From assembly GCA_012520795.1 (NCBI GenBank), contig JAAYNP010000024.1, positions 1 through 60,267 of the forward strand: 60,267 nucleotides of DNA. The letters run 5' to 3'. A model generated the notes under the pieces. It had not been told where the DNA came from. It did no database searches and worked only from the letters and a program-made list of their open reading frames with translations. The position numbers were made by a program, and so were the translations under genes. Below, one piece after another: positions 27,332-36,308 of the stretch; position 1 is the first letter of the stretch, and each line of letters opens with the position of its first letter. The DNA comes from Bacillota bacterium (GTDB lineage Bacteria; Bacillota; Limnochordia; Darwinibacteriales; DTU012).

Positions 27332-27964
27332 TTAAAGGGCGCCTACCGCCTCCAGCCAGGCTTTGGCGATCAGGCCGTGCCCCGCCGGCGCAGGATGGAC
27401 ACCATCAGGGCACCAGAAGCCGGGTTCCTGCTTCCGGGCAGCTTCTTGCATGACGGCGTCAATGGGGACAAAAATGGCATCATACTTATGCGCCAGTTCC
27501 TTGACAGCTTCTCGTTTCGGATCCAGATCTGCCCGCCACAGTGGACGGTCATCGCTCGTGTGCAGAACATATGGTTCCATCAAAAGCACCTGGGCATCCA
27601 GATTCTCCCGGATCATCTGCAGTATCGTACTGTAATTCAGAGTGAACTGTTCCAGTGATACAGTCTCAATTCTTTTGTTGAAAGCATGCCAGACATCGTT
27701 GATGCCGATCATGATTGAGACAAAATCCGGTTTCAGATCAATACAGTCTTCCTGCCAGCGGGCCACCAGGTGTTCAGTCCGGTCGCCGCCGATACCCCGG
27801 TTGATGAACTTGACGTTAAGCTCCGGGAACAGTGCCGGAAACATACTGGCTATAACCAGCGGGTAGCCGTTTCCAAGGCTGTCAGGATCTTTGCGGTCCC
27901 GGCCCCAGTCGGTGATGCTGTCTCCTTGAAACAAAACAGTAGAATTTGGTTTAATGATTGTCAT
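27332..27964 (-). CDS. GDSL/SGNH-family esterase
   Basis: 210 residues with all SGNH blocks: nucleophile serine in FQGDSITDWGR (block I), INRGIGGDRTEHL (block II glycine), MIGINDVWHAF (block III asparagine) and the Asp-His pair in CPDGVHPAPAGH (block V). The closest recognisable type is the cytoplasmic carbohydrate acetylesterase that works on rhamnogalacturonan or xylan oligosaccharides. No signal peptide. AAGGAG precedes the ATG. It is divergent from the seven-gene sugar operon at 28-36 kb, which supports a deacetylase role on imported oligosaccharides. It reads in the same direction as hom, 90 bp upstream, so read-through into the threonine genes is possible. Confidence 0.88.
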   Translation of the reverse strand: MTIIKPNSTVLFQGDSITDWGRDRKDPDSLGNGYPLVIASMFPALFPELNVKFINRGIGGDRTEHLVARWQEDCIDLKPDFVSIMIGINDVWHAFNKRIETVSLEQFTLNYSTILQMIRENLDAQVLLMEPYVLHTSDDRPLWRADLDPKREAVKELAHKYDAIFVPIDAVMQEAARKQEPGFWCPDGVHPAPAGHGLIAKAWLEAVGAL

Positions 27965-28106
27965 GGCCGATCTCCTTTTTTTTTGTTAATTTAACTACAT
28001 GCTATTCTCCAAATCTGAGATTAATCCTGCAATTATCAAATATAAAACGACTGAGTTTGGCGGGCGCCTGCTGCACAGTAGATTTCACAAAGGAGGAAAT
28101 GGATTC

Positions 28107-29429
28107 ATGCAGCAAATGAGGTTTAACTACAAAACACTTCAAGATTTCACAGCCGATTTGGTAAGGTTTAACTTGGATTTGCCCATTTCGACTGATGTGT
28201 CGGTTCTGCAGACAGCGGTTTCGGTTGGAACCAAGGCGATTCACAACCGGCTCAGCATTCAGCCCATGGAAGGCTGTGATGCATTGGCAGACGGTTCCCC
28301 CGGAGAGCTGACCTTCAGGCGTTATGAACGTTTCGCCCGGGGCGGTGCCGGGTTGATCTGGTTTGAAGCGACTGCTGCATGCGAAGCAGGGCGCGGTAAG
28401 CCAAGCCAGCTTTATCTCCATGAAAGCAATGTCGGCAGCTTCGCAAAGCTGGTGAGCCAAACGCGTCAAGCTGGGCTGGAAGCCACCGGCAGAGCGCCTT
28501 ATCTGGTCCTGCAGCTGACCCACGCCGGCCGCTACGGTGACGGCAAGGTGATCGCCGTCCATGAGCCTGAACTGGACAATCGGGCCGGGGTAGATCCGGG
28601 CAAGCCGGTGATAACCGATGCGGAACTGCGGGTTCTGGAGGATGAATTTGTGGCCGCAGCCCGCCTTGCCTCCCAGGCGGGTTTCGACGCCGTGGATATC
28701 AAAGCCTGCCACCGCTACCTGATCAGCGAGCTTCTGGGCGCTCATGACCGGCCGGGGGAATATGGGGGCAGTTATGAAAACCGTACCCGCTGGCTCAAGA
28801 ATGTAATCACCAAGATCAAGGATGCCAAAATCGGCATTGAAATAACCACCAGGCTTAACGCCTATGATGCGATCCCTTACCCCTACGGCTGGGGCTGCGA
28901 CAGTGAGGGCGGAATCGATTTGACCGAGCCAAAGCGCCTTGTCCGGGAATTGGCCGGCCTTGGCCTGACCATGATCAATATCACGATTGCCACGCCCTAT
29001 TTGAAACCTCACATTTCCAGGCCGTACGATCAACCGGGCCGCAATGGTTATCCGCAGCCGGAGCATCCCATCATCGGTATAGCCCGGATTCTTAATGTGG
29101 TCAAAGAAATGCAAAAAGCGGTCCCGGATTGTGTCATTGTTGGGACTGGCTTTAGCTGGTTGAGGCAGTTTGCACCCTATGTAGCAGCGGGAATGGTCAA
29201 GGAAGGCTGGGCCTCTATTTGTGGGTTTGGACGGGGAGGCTTCGCCTATCCCGATTTTGCCAATGATATTTTCACCGCCGGAGAAATGTCTCCCAGGAAA
29301 GTGTGCATCAGCTGCAGCAAGTGTTCGGAACTAAAGGGGGCCGCCCGACTGACAGGATGCGTGGTCAGGGATTCAAAGGTTTATGCGCCGATCTATCAAA
29401 AATTCCTCGAGGAGACGGCAGGAAAATAG
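28107..29429 (+). CDS. Old-yellow-enzyme-type NADH:flavin oxidoreductase with C-terminal Cys cluster
   Basis: 440 residues from the ATG at 28107 (AAAGGAGG at 28089-28096). The FMN-binding TIM barrel shows NRLSIQPMEGCDA, LQLTHAGRYGD, the DIKACHRYLISELLGAH segment with the substrate-binding histidine, and NRTRWLKNVI. After the barrel lies C400-x2-C403-x2-C406-x11-C418, which resembles the 4Fe-4S motif of 2,4-dienoyl-CoA reductase and 2-enoate reductase. The FAD/NAD domain that normally follows (total ~670 residues) is missing. First gene of a seven-gene operon with sugar genes, so the substrate may be an unsaturated or oxidised sugar derivative. The reaction is not known. Confidence 0.85.
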   Translation: MQQMRFNYKTLQDFTADLVRFNLDLPISTDVSVLQTAVSVGTKAIHNRLSIQPMEGCDALADGSPGELTFRRYERFARGGAGLIWFEATAACEAGRGKPSQLYLHESNVGSFAKLVSQTRQAGLEATGRAPYLVLQLTHAGRYGDGKVIAVHEPELDNRAGVDPGKPVITDAELRVLEDEFVAAARLASQAGFDAVDIKACHRYLISELLGAHDRPGEYGGSYENRTRWLKNVITKIKDAKIGIEITTRLNAYDAIPYPYGWGCDSEGGIDLTEPKRLVRELAGLGLTMINITIATPYLKPHISRPYDQPGRNGYPQPEHPIIGIARILNVVKEMQKAVPDCVIVGTGFSWLRQFAPYVAAGMVKEGWASICGFGRGGFAYPDFANDIFTAGEMSPRKVCISCSKCSELKGAARLTGCVVRDSKVYAPIYQKFLEETAGK

Positions 29430-29474
29430 AAGTGGGAAACCAAAAGAGTTGACAGACAAGGAGGAGGTAGAGCT

Positions 29475-30242
29475 ATGACAAAGCCAATCATTGCAGCCCA
29501 GCTTTATACAGTGCGGGAGCAGATGCGCACTCCGGAGCAGATTGCCGAGGGGCTGGGCAAGATCAGGGCGATTGGTTATACATCTGTGCAGGTATCGGGC
29601 ATCGGTGAGATTGCCCCAGAGCATTTAAAGGAATTATTGGACCGGGAGCAGCTGACGGTATGCGCCACCCATGTGCCGTGGGGGCGGCTGCAGCAAGATT
29701 TGGACAACCTGATTGCTGAACACAAATTGTTGGGCTGCAAGCACATCGGCCTTGGGGCAATGCCCGGCGAGTACAGGCAGGATCGGGAAGGCTGGGTCAG
29801 GTTTGCCCGGGAAGCCGATGCGATCGCCTTGAGGATCAAGGATCAAGGTTTGCAGTTCATTTACCACAACCATGCTTTTGAATTTCGGAAGTTTGACGGC
29901 ATAACCGGCTTGGAAATCCTTATTGAAGAAACCAATCCGGATGCATTCCAATTTGAGCTGGACACTTATTGGATTCAGGCCGGGGGCGGCAATCCGGTGG
30001 CCTGGATTCTAAAGGTTGCCGGCAGAATGCAAGTGGTGCACTTTAAGGACATGGGTAATGCCGGTGATAACAGCCCGATCATGACTGAAGTCGGCGAGGG
30101 CAACCTGGAATGGCCCAGGATTATCGAGGCATGCCAACAGATTGGCGTTGAGTACGCCGCTGTGGAACAGGATATCTGCCGGCGGGACCCGTTCGAGAGT
30201 CTGGCGATCAGTTACCGCAATCTGAAGCAGCTGGGCTTGTGA
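29475..30242 (+). CDS. Sugar phosphate isomerase/epimerase-type TIM barrel
   Basis: 255 residues of the AP-endonuclease-2/xylose-isomerase-like TIM barrel family (IolE/hydroxypyruvate-isomerase relatives). Metal-site residues are visible in FIYHNHAFEF, FELDTYWIQAGG, VVHFKDMG and the final YAAVEQD. The opening AAQLYTVREQM is typical of the branch often encoded with Gfo/Idh oxidoreductases. The ribosome binding site is AAGGAGGAGG. Members of this family include 3-keto-glycoside-processing and C-deglycosylating enzymes as well as simple isomerases, so the exact reaction is open. The gene sits 45 bp after the flavoenzyme and 45 bp before a Gfo/Idh gene. Confidence 0.87.
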   Translation: MTKPIIAAQLYTVREQMRTPEQIAEGLGKIRAIGYTSVQVSGIGEIAPEHLKELLDREQLTVCATHVPWGRLQQDLDNLIAEHKLLGCKHIGLGAMPGEYRQDREGWVRFAREADAIALRIKDQGLQFIYHNHAFEFRKFDGITGLEILIEETNPDAFQFELDTYWIQAGGGNPVAWILKVAGRMQVVHFKDMGNAGDNSPIMTEVGEGNLEWPRIIEACQQIGVEYAAVEQDICRRDPFESLAISYRNLKQLGL

Positions 30243-30287
30243 GATCATTATGTCAAGCATGTCTGGGTGAAGAAAGGGGAGAACAAG

Positions 30288-31445
30288 TTGGAGCGGATAC
30301 GGGTAGGAGTTATCGGGATTGGCAACATGGGTTCGAGCCATGCCCGGCAGTTTGCAGCCGGAAAGGTACCCGGGGCGGCCCTGACAGCTGTTTGTGACAT
30401 CAACCCACAGAGGCTTGAGTGGGCCAAAACCCGCTTAGGTACGGATGTAGGGCTTTTTGCCAATGCTGATGAGTTTTTCGAAGCAAAGTGTGCCGATGCT
30501 GTTGTCATTGCCACACCTCATTATGATCACCCGCCTCTGGCCATTGCCGCATTCGAGCAGGGACTGCATGTATTGGCGGAAAAACCTGCCGGTGTTTACA
30601 CCAAACAGGTGCGGGAAATGAACGAGGCTGCCGCCAAGAGCGGCACAGTTTTCAGCATGATGTACAATCAGCGCACCAACCCAATTTACCAGAAGGTGCG
30701 GGATTTGGTTCACAGCGGAGAGCTTGGAGAACTGAAGCGAGTAATTTGGATCATCACCAACTGGTACCGCTCCCAAAGCTACTATGATTCAGGAGGCTGG
30801 CGGGCCACTTGGGCAGGGGAAGGCGGTGGGGTGCTACTTAATCAAGACCCGCACCAGCTCGATTTGTGGCAGTGGATCTGCGGAATGCCCAAACGGGTAC
30901 GGGCTTTTTGCTATTACGGGAAATACCATGATATTGAAGTGGAAGATGATGTGACTGCCTATGTGGAGTATGCCAACGGTGCCACGGGATTGTTTATAAC
31001 ATCCACTGGCGAGGCGCCGGGCACTAACCGCCTTGAGCTGTCTGGTGACAGGGGCAAAATCGTGGTTGAAGATGACCGGCTGACGTTTTGGCGCCTGCGC
31101 GTTTCCGAACGGGAGTTCAACGCTGCCTACAAGGGCGGCTTCGGCAGCCCTGAAGTATGGAAATGCGAGGTGCCCGTGACAGGGGAAAACAGTCAGCACT
31201 TGGGGATTTTCAAGAATTGGATCAATGGGATTTTGAAAGGGGCGCCGCTGTTGGCTCCCGGCCATGAAGGGATTAGAGGCCTTGAGCTGTCCAATGCGAT
31301 GCATTTGTCAAGCTGGACTGATGCCTGGGTCGATCTGCCCATTGATGAGGATTTGTTCTACCAAATGCTGCAGGAACGCATCAACAAGTCCACGTTCAGA
31401 AAGAAAACCAGTGATCGGACTCTGGATGTGTCCGGCACATTTTGA
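30288..31445 (+). CDS. Gfo/Idh/MocA-family oxidoreductase (operon copy 1)
   Basis: 385 residues from the TTG at 30288, six bases after AAAGGGGAG; the GTG at 30267 has no such site. NAD(P)-binding IRVGVIGIGNMGSSHARQ, VIATPHYDHPPLA, the catalytic lysine in AEKPAGVYTKQ and HQLDLWQWICGMP in the C-terminal domain are typical. It oxidises or reduces a sugar or sugar acid. It is the third gene of the operon, after the flavoenzyme and the TIM-barrel isomerase, and is followed by a second, clearly different Gfo/Idh gene 34 bp later. Confidence 0.88.
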   Translation: MERIRVGVIGIGNMGSSHARQFAAGKVPGAALTAVCDINPQRLEWAKTRLGTDVGLFANADEFFEAKCADAVVIATPHYDHPPLAIAAFEQGLHVLAEKPAGVYTKQVREMNEAAAKSGTVFSMMYNQRTNPIYQKVRDLVHSGELGELKRVIWIITNWYRSQSYYDSGGWRATWAGEGGGVLLNQDPHQLDLWQWICGMPKRVRAFCYYGKYHDIEVEDDVTAYVEYANGATGLFITSTGEAPGTNRLELSGDRGKIVVEDDRLTFWRLRVSEREFNAAYKGGFGSPEVWKCEVPVTGENSQHLGIFKNWINGILKGAPLLAPGHEGIRGLELSNAMHLSSWTDAWVDLPIDEDLFYQMLQERINKSTFRKKTSDRTLDVSGTF

Positions 31446-31479
31446 AGATATCAAAAAAAAAGAGATAGGAGTGGGTGAA

Positions 31480-32694
31480 ATGGTACGGTTTGCCATTGTT
31501 GGTGTCAGGAATTATGCTCATTCTCATTATCGGAGAATAAAGCAGCTGGAGGAACTTGGGGAAGGCAAGTTGGTTGCGGTGGTTGTCAGCGATCAGGTGC
31601 GAAATGCCAAACGTGTGGAGGAGCTGAAGGCAGAAGGGGTCACAGTCTATGATAGCTTCGAGCAGCTGCTGAGAGAAGGCAGTGATACGGTGGACATCAT
31701 TACTCTGCCTACTTCGATCCCGACCCACGGGGAGCTGGCATCCAAGGCTATGCTGGCAGGCTATAATGTGATTATGGAAAAACCGCCTGTCCCCACCATA
31801 GACGAGATGGATTACCTGCGCCAGATTGAAAAGGAGACCGGCAGATTCTGTTCAGTAGGGTTTCAGTTTATGCACAGCGTTACCATTCATAGGCTGAAGA
31901 AGATGCTTTTGGAGGGCGAGCTTGGCAAGCTGGAAAAAATGACCTGCCGCGGGTACTGGCCGCGCTTGGAATCATACTACCAGCGCAATGGCTGGGCCGG
32001 CTGGGTAATCTGGCGCGGGAAACTGGTGCTGGACGGGCCGGTACACAATGCCTTGGCTCATTACCTGCAGAACATGATCTTCCTTGCTGGGCGGATTCCG
32101 CAGGACAGCGCCGAGCTTAAAACGGTCAGGGCTGAGATGTATCGCGGCCATACATATATTCAATCAGATGACACTACCTGCCTTGAAATCGAGACAGTCG
32201 ACGGAATTAAGCTCTACTTTTACGTTACTCACTGTTCAGATATTAACTGGGGCCCAATCATGGAGATCCACACCGACAAGGCTGTAGTGACCTGGAACAA
32301 CAAGGAAAACACGAAGATAACCTGGCACGACGGCAGAGTGGACGAATTTGACAGCGGAGGAGTGGATCCGTACCTGGAAGTGTTCCGGATTCCAGCCCGC
32401 AAGCACCGGGGCGAATTGGGTCAGCTGCCGTCGAACCTGGATAATACTCGTTCATTCCAGGTTGCCGTAAACGGCATGTATCTCTCGGCGAAGAAGATAA
32501 GGGAGATTCCCGCCGAGTACATCAGCGAATTTCCGGAAAAGGGCGAGCTGCGCACGAACCTTAAAGACATCGTCCAGCTGATGGATCAGGCTTGTGCCGA
32601 GGGCAAGCTGCTGTCGGACATCGGTGTTGAGTGGGCTCATCCCACTGAAGCCGTCCATGTGGAAGGATTGACAGAATTCAACCCATTCAAATAG
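31480..32694 (+). CDS. Gfo/Idh/MocA-family oxidoreductase (operon copy 2)
   Basis: 404 residues from the ATG at 31480 (AGGAGTGGGTGA upstream). The reading frame is open for another 72 codons inside the previous gene, but that stretch is not coding. MVRFAIVGVRNYAHSHYR is the nucleotide-binding start, MEKPPVPTIDEMDYL carries the catalytic lysine and VGFQFMHS follows. The C-terminal domain is longer than in copy 1. The substrate is unknown. Together with copy 1 and the TIM barrel it suggests a pathway in which a sugar is oxidised, rearranged and reduced again. Confidence 0.86.
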   Translation: MVRFAIVGVRNYAHSHYRRIKQLEELGEGKLVAVVVSDQVRNAKRVEELKAEGVTVYDSFEQLLREGSDTVDIITLPTSIPTHGELASKAMLAGYNVIMEKPPVPTIDEMDYLRQIEKETGRFCSVGFQFMHSVTIHRLKKMLLEGELGKLEKMTCRGYWPRLESYYQRNGWAGWVIWRGKLVLDGPVHNALAHYLQNMIFLAGRIPQDSAELKTVRAEMYRGHTYIQSDDTTCLEIETVDGIKLYFYVTHCSDINWGPIMEIHTDKAVVTWNNKENTKITWHDGRVDEFDSGGVDPYLEVFRIPARKHRGELGQLPSNLDNTRSFQVAVNGMYLSAKKIREIPAEYISEFPEKGELRTNLKDIVQLMDQACAEGKLLSDIGVEWAHPTEAVHVEGLTEFNPFK

Positions 32695-32750
32695 AAAAAA
32701 ATGGCAAAATGCAGGAATCCGGGCCGGGATTTGGGAAATAGTTTCGTTAG

Positions 32751-34283
<1,533 letters not shown>

Positions 34284-34301
34284 AACGGAGGTATTGCCGA
34301 T

Positions 34302-34727
34302 ATGTTAAAGACAAAGCTGATCCATCCGGACATCATCCGGGTGCTTGCGGCTGCCGGCCATGGGGCTCAAGTCCTGATTACCGACGGCCATTATCCTGCT
34401 TCCACCAAGACACCGGCCGATGTAAGAAAGATTTATCTGAGCATCAGCCCCGGCTTGGTTGCGGTAACAGATCTTCTGCAGGTTTTGGCTGATACCATAG
34501 AAATTGAGGCAGCATATGTCATGGCTCCGGAAGCAGGCCCAATGCCGGAGATTTTTGAGGACTTTGCCAGAATCCTTCCTGAGAGTGTCGAGCTAAATAA
34601 GCTTGGCCGTTTTGAGTTTTATGATCGTGTTGTCAAAAACGAGGATCTTTGCCTGGTTCTGGTATCGGGAGACACCAGAAAGTACGCCAATATTCTGGTT
34701 ACGATTGGCGTATGCGAACATGAGTAG
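34302..34727 (+). CDS. RbsD/FucU-family sugar mutarotase-like protein
   Basis: 141 residues aligning end to end with FucU (L-fucose mutarotase) and RbsD (ribose pyranase): MLKTKLIHPDIIRVLAAAGHG, ITDGHYPAS, GRFEFYDRV and RKYANILVTIGV. These proteins interconvert sugar anomers for the next enzyme. The histidine of the GHG motif is kept, but the following Asp-Glu of FucU (GHGDE) is Ala-Gln here. It lies 14 bp before the rhamnulokinase gene and in an operon with GH51, so L-fucose, L-rhamnose or L-arabinose are the likely sugars. Calling it fucU outright is not justified. Confidence 0.82.
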   Translation: MLKTKLIHPDIIRVLAAAGHGAQVLITDGHYPASTKTPADVRKIYLSISPGLVAVTDLLQVLADTIEIEAAYVMAPEAGPMPEIFEDFARILPESVELNKLGRFEFYDRVVKNEDLCLVLVSGDTRKYANILVTIGVCEHE

Positions 34728-34741
34728 GCTGAGGTGATAAC

Positions 34742-36172
34742 ATGGGATCGAAGTTGAGTTTGCTTGCCTTTGATTTGGGTGCATCCAACGGCAGGGCGAT
34801 CGTAGGCAGGTATGACGGTGAACGGCTGGATCTGGTGGAAGTACACAAGTTCCCCAATGGGCCGGAGAATATCCACAGCCACCTCTACTGGAACATCTTG
34901 GATCTGTTCGCCCAGATCAAAACGGGATTGGTCAAAGCTTGCAACGCAGTAGACGGCAAAATTGACAGCATGGCCATCGATACCTGGGGTGTTGACTACG
35001 GCCTGCTGGATGCCAATGACACCTTGCTTTCCAATCCATACCATTATCGGGACAAACGCACCGATGGACTTCTGGAAGAGATCTATTCCAGAATCAGTGC
35101 CGAAGAAGTCTATGCCAACACCGGGATCCAGTTCATGCAGATTAACACCTTGGTCCAGCTCTATGCCGAGCGCCGTTGGCGGCCCTGGGTTTTGGACAAC
35201 GCCAAAAGCCTGCTGTTCATCCCCGATCTGCTCAACTTTTTCCTGACGGGGCAGAAATATAACGAATACACCATCAGCTCGACTTCACAGCTGCTCCATC
35301 CATCGGCCCATACATGGGTGGAACAGATTTTCAAAGCCCTTGAAGTGCCTGCAGACCTGATGCAGCCTTTGGTGTTCCCGGGGGCTGTAATTGGCACTGT
35401 AACTGAACTGATTAAGGCTGAAACAGGGATCGGCTGGGATCTTCCGGTGATTGCCGTTGGCAGCCATGATACCGCATCAGCGGTGGTGGCTGTACCCTTT
35501 ACTGACAGGGAAAACAGTGTTTACATCAGCAGCGGCACCTGGTCCTTGCTGGGAGTGGAACTGGAGACCCCTGTAATCAACGAGCATTCCCGGCGGGAGA
35601 ACTTCACCAATGAAGGAGGCGTGGGGAAGACCATCCGTTTCTTGAAGAACATCAGCGGGTTATGGTTGATTCAAGAGTGCCGGAGAATCTGGCAGCGGGA
35701 TGGCCTGGACCTGGCCTGGGATCAAATCAGCCGGGCCGCTGAACAAGCCCCTTTGAAGGCGCTGATCGACCCTGATGATCCGCGCTTCCTCAATCCGGAC
35801 AATATGCCGGAGGCTATTGCAGCCTACTGCCGGGAAACCAATCAGGATATACCGGAAAACTACGGTGAAATGGCCCGCTGCGTCTATGAAAGCCTGGCGG
35901 CAAGCTATCAGAAGACCATTACCAGGCTTGAGGTAATGATCGGCCGCAGGATCGAGACGATTCATATGGTCGGCGGTGGGATTCAAGCTGAAATTCTGTG
36001 CCAGTATACAGCCAACGCCACCAACCGCAAAGTGGTTACCGGCCCCATTGAGGCAACGGCCATGGGTAATATGCTGGGGCAATTGATGGCCAAAGGAGAG
36101 ATTAACAGTCTTGGGGAAGGCCGGGATCTGATCCGTCGGTCGGTTGCACTGAAGACATACCTGCCCCAGTGA
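34742..36172 (+). CDS. rhaB: Rhamnulokinase
   Basis: Phosphorylates L-rhamnulose to L-rhamnulose-1-phosphate. 476 residues of the FGGY family with strong RhaB features: LAFDLGASNGRAIVG (ATP phosphate loop), SMAIDTWGVDYGLLD (catalytic aspartate), HYRDKRTDG, VGSHDTASAV, ISSGTWSLLGVE and IHMVGGGIQAEILCQYTANA. Last gene of the seven-gene operon, closed by a terminator. rhaA is 17 kb upstream and no rhaD aldolase is in view. Some RhaB enzymes also accept L-fuculose, which would let one kinase serve both isomerases in this window; that is an inference. Confidence 0.95.
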   Translation: MGSKLSLLAFDLGASNGRAIVGRYDGERLDLVEVHKFPNGPENIHSHLYWNILDLFAQIKTGLVKACNAVDGKIDSMAIDTWGVDYGLLDANDTLLSNPYHYRDKRTDGLLEEIYSRISAEEVYANTGIQFMQINTLVQLYAERRWRPWVLDNAKSLLFIPDLLNFFLTGQKYNEYTISSTSQLLHPSAHTWVEQIFKALEVPADLMQPLVFPGAVIGTVTELIKAETGIGWDLPVIAVGSHDTASAVVAVPFTDRENSVYISSGTWSLLGVELETPVINEHSRRENFTNEGGVGKTIRFLKNISGLWLIQECRRIWQRDGLDLAWDQISRAAEQAPLKALIDPDDPRFLNPDNMPEAIAAYCRETNQDIPENYGEMARCVYESLAASYQKTITRLEVMIGRRIETIHMVGGGIQAEILCQYTANATNRKVVTGPIEATAMGNMLGQLMAKGEINSLGEGRDLIRRSVALKTYLPQ

Positions 36173-36205
36173 CGGGCAGCGGTATTTGGCCACAAGGAAT
36201 TACCG

Positions 36206-36250
36206 CACCATTTGCCTGGGTGTTTGGTTTCCGGGTAAATGGTGTTTTAT
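36206..36250 (+). terminator. Rho-independent terminator of the flavoenzyme-to-rhaB operon
   Basis: CACCATTTGCC (36206-36216) pairs with GGTAAATGGTG (36234-36244) with one G-T pair, then TTTTATTAT. Confidence 0.8.
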
Positions 36251-36308
36251 TATACCCCTTTTCAAAGCACACTAAGAAGACTAGAGATGAGCGGGGGAAT
36301 GGTGACTT

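Noticed and set aside
28002-29114. 370-codon minus-strand frame opposite the flavoenzyme
   Set aside because: Antisense shadow of a conserved gene, caused by codon bias; no start signals.
31264-31479. 72-codon N-terminal extension of the second operon oxidoreductase
   Set aside because: Overlaps the previous gene in a different frame; the Rossmann start and ribosome binding site place the true start at 31480.
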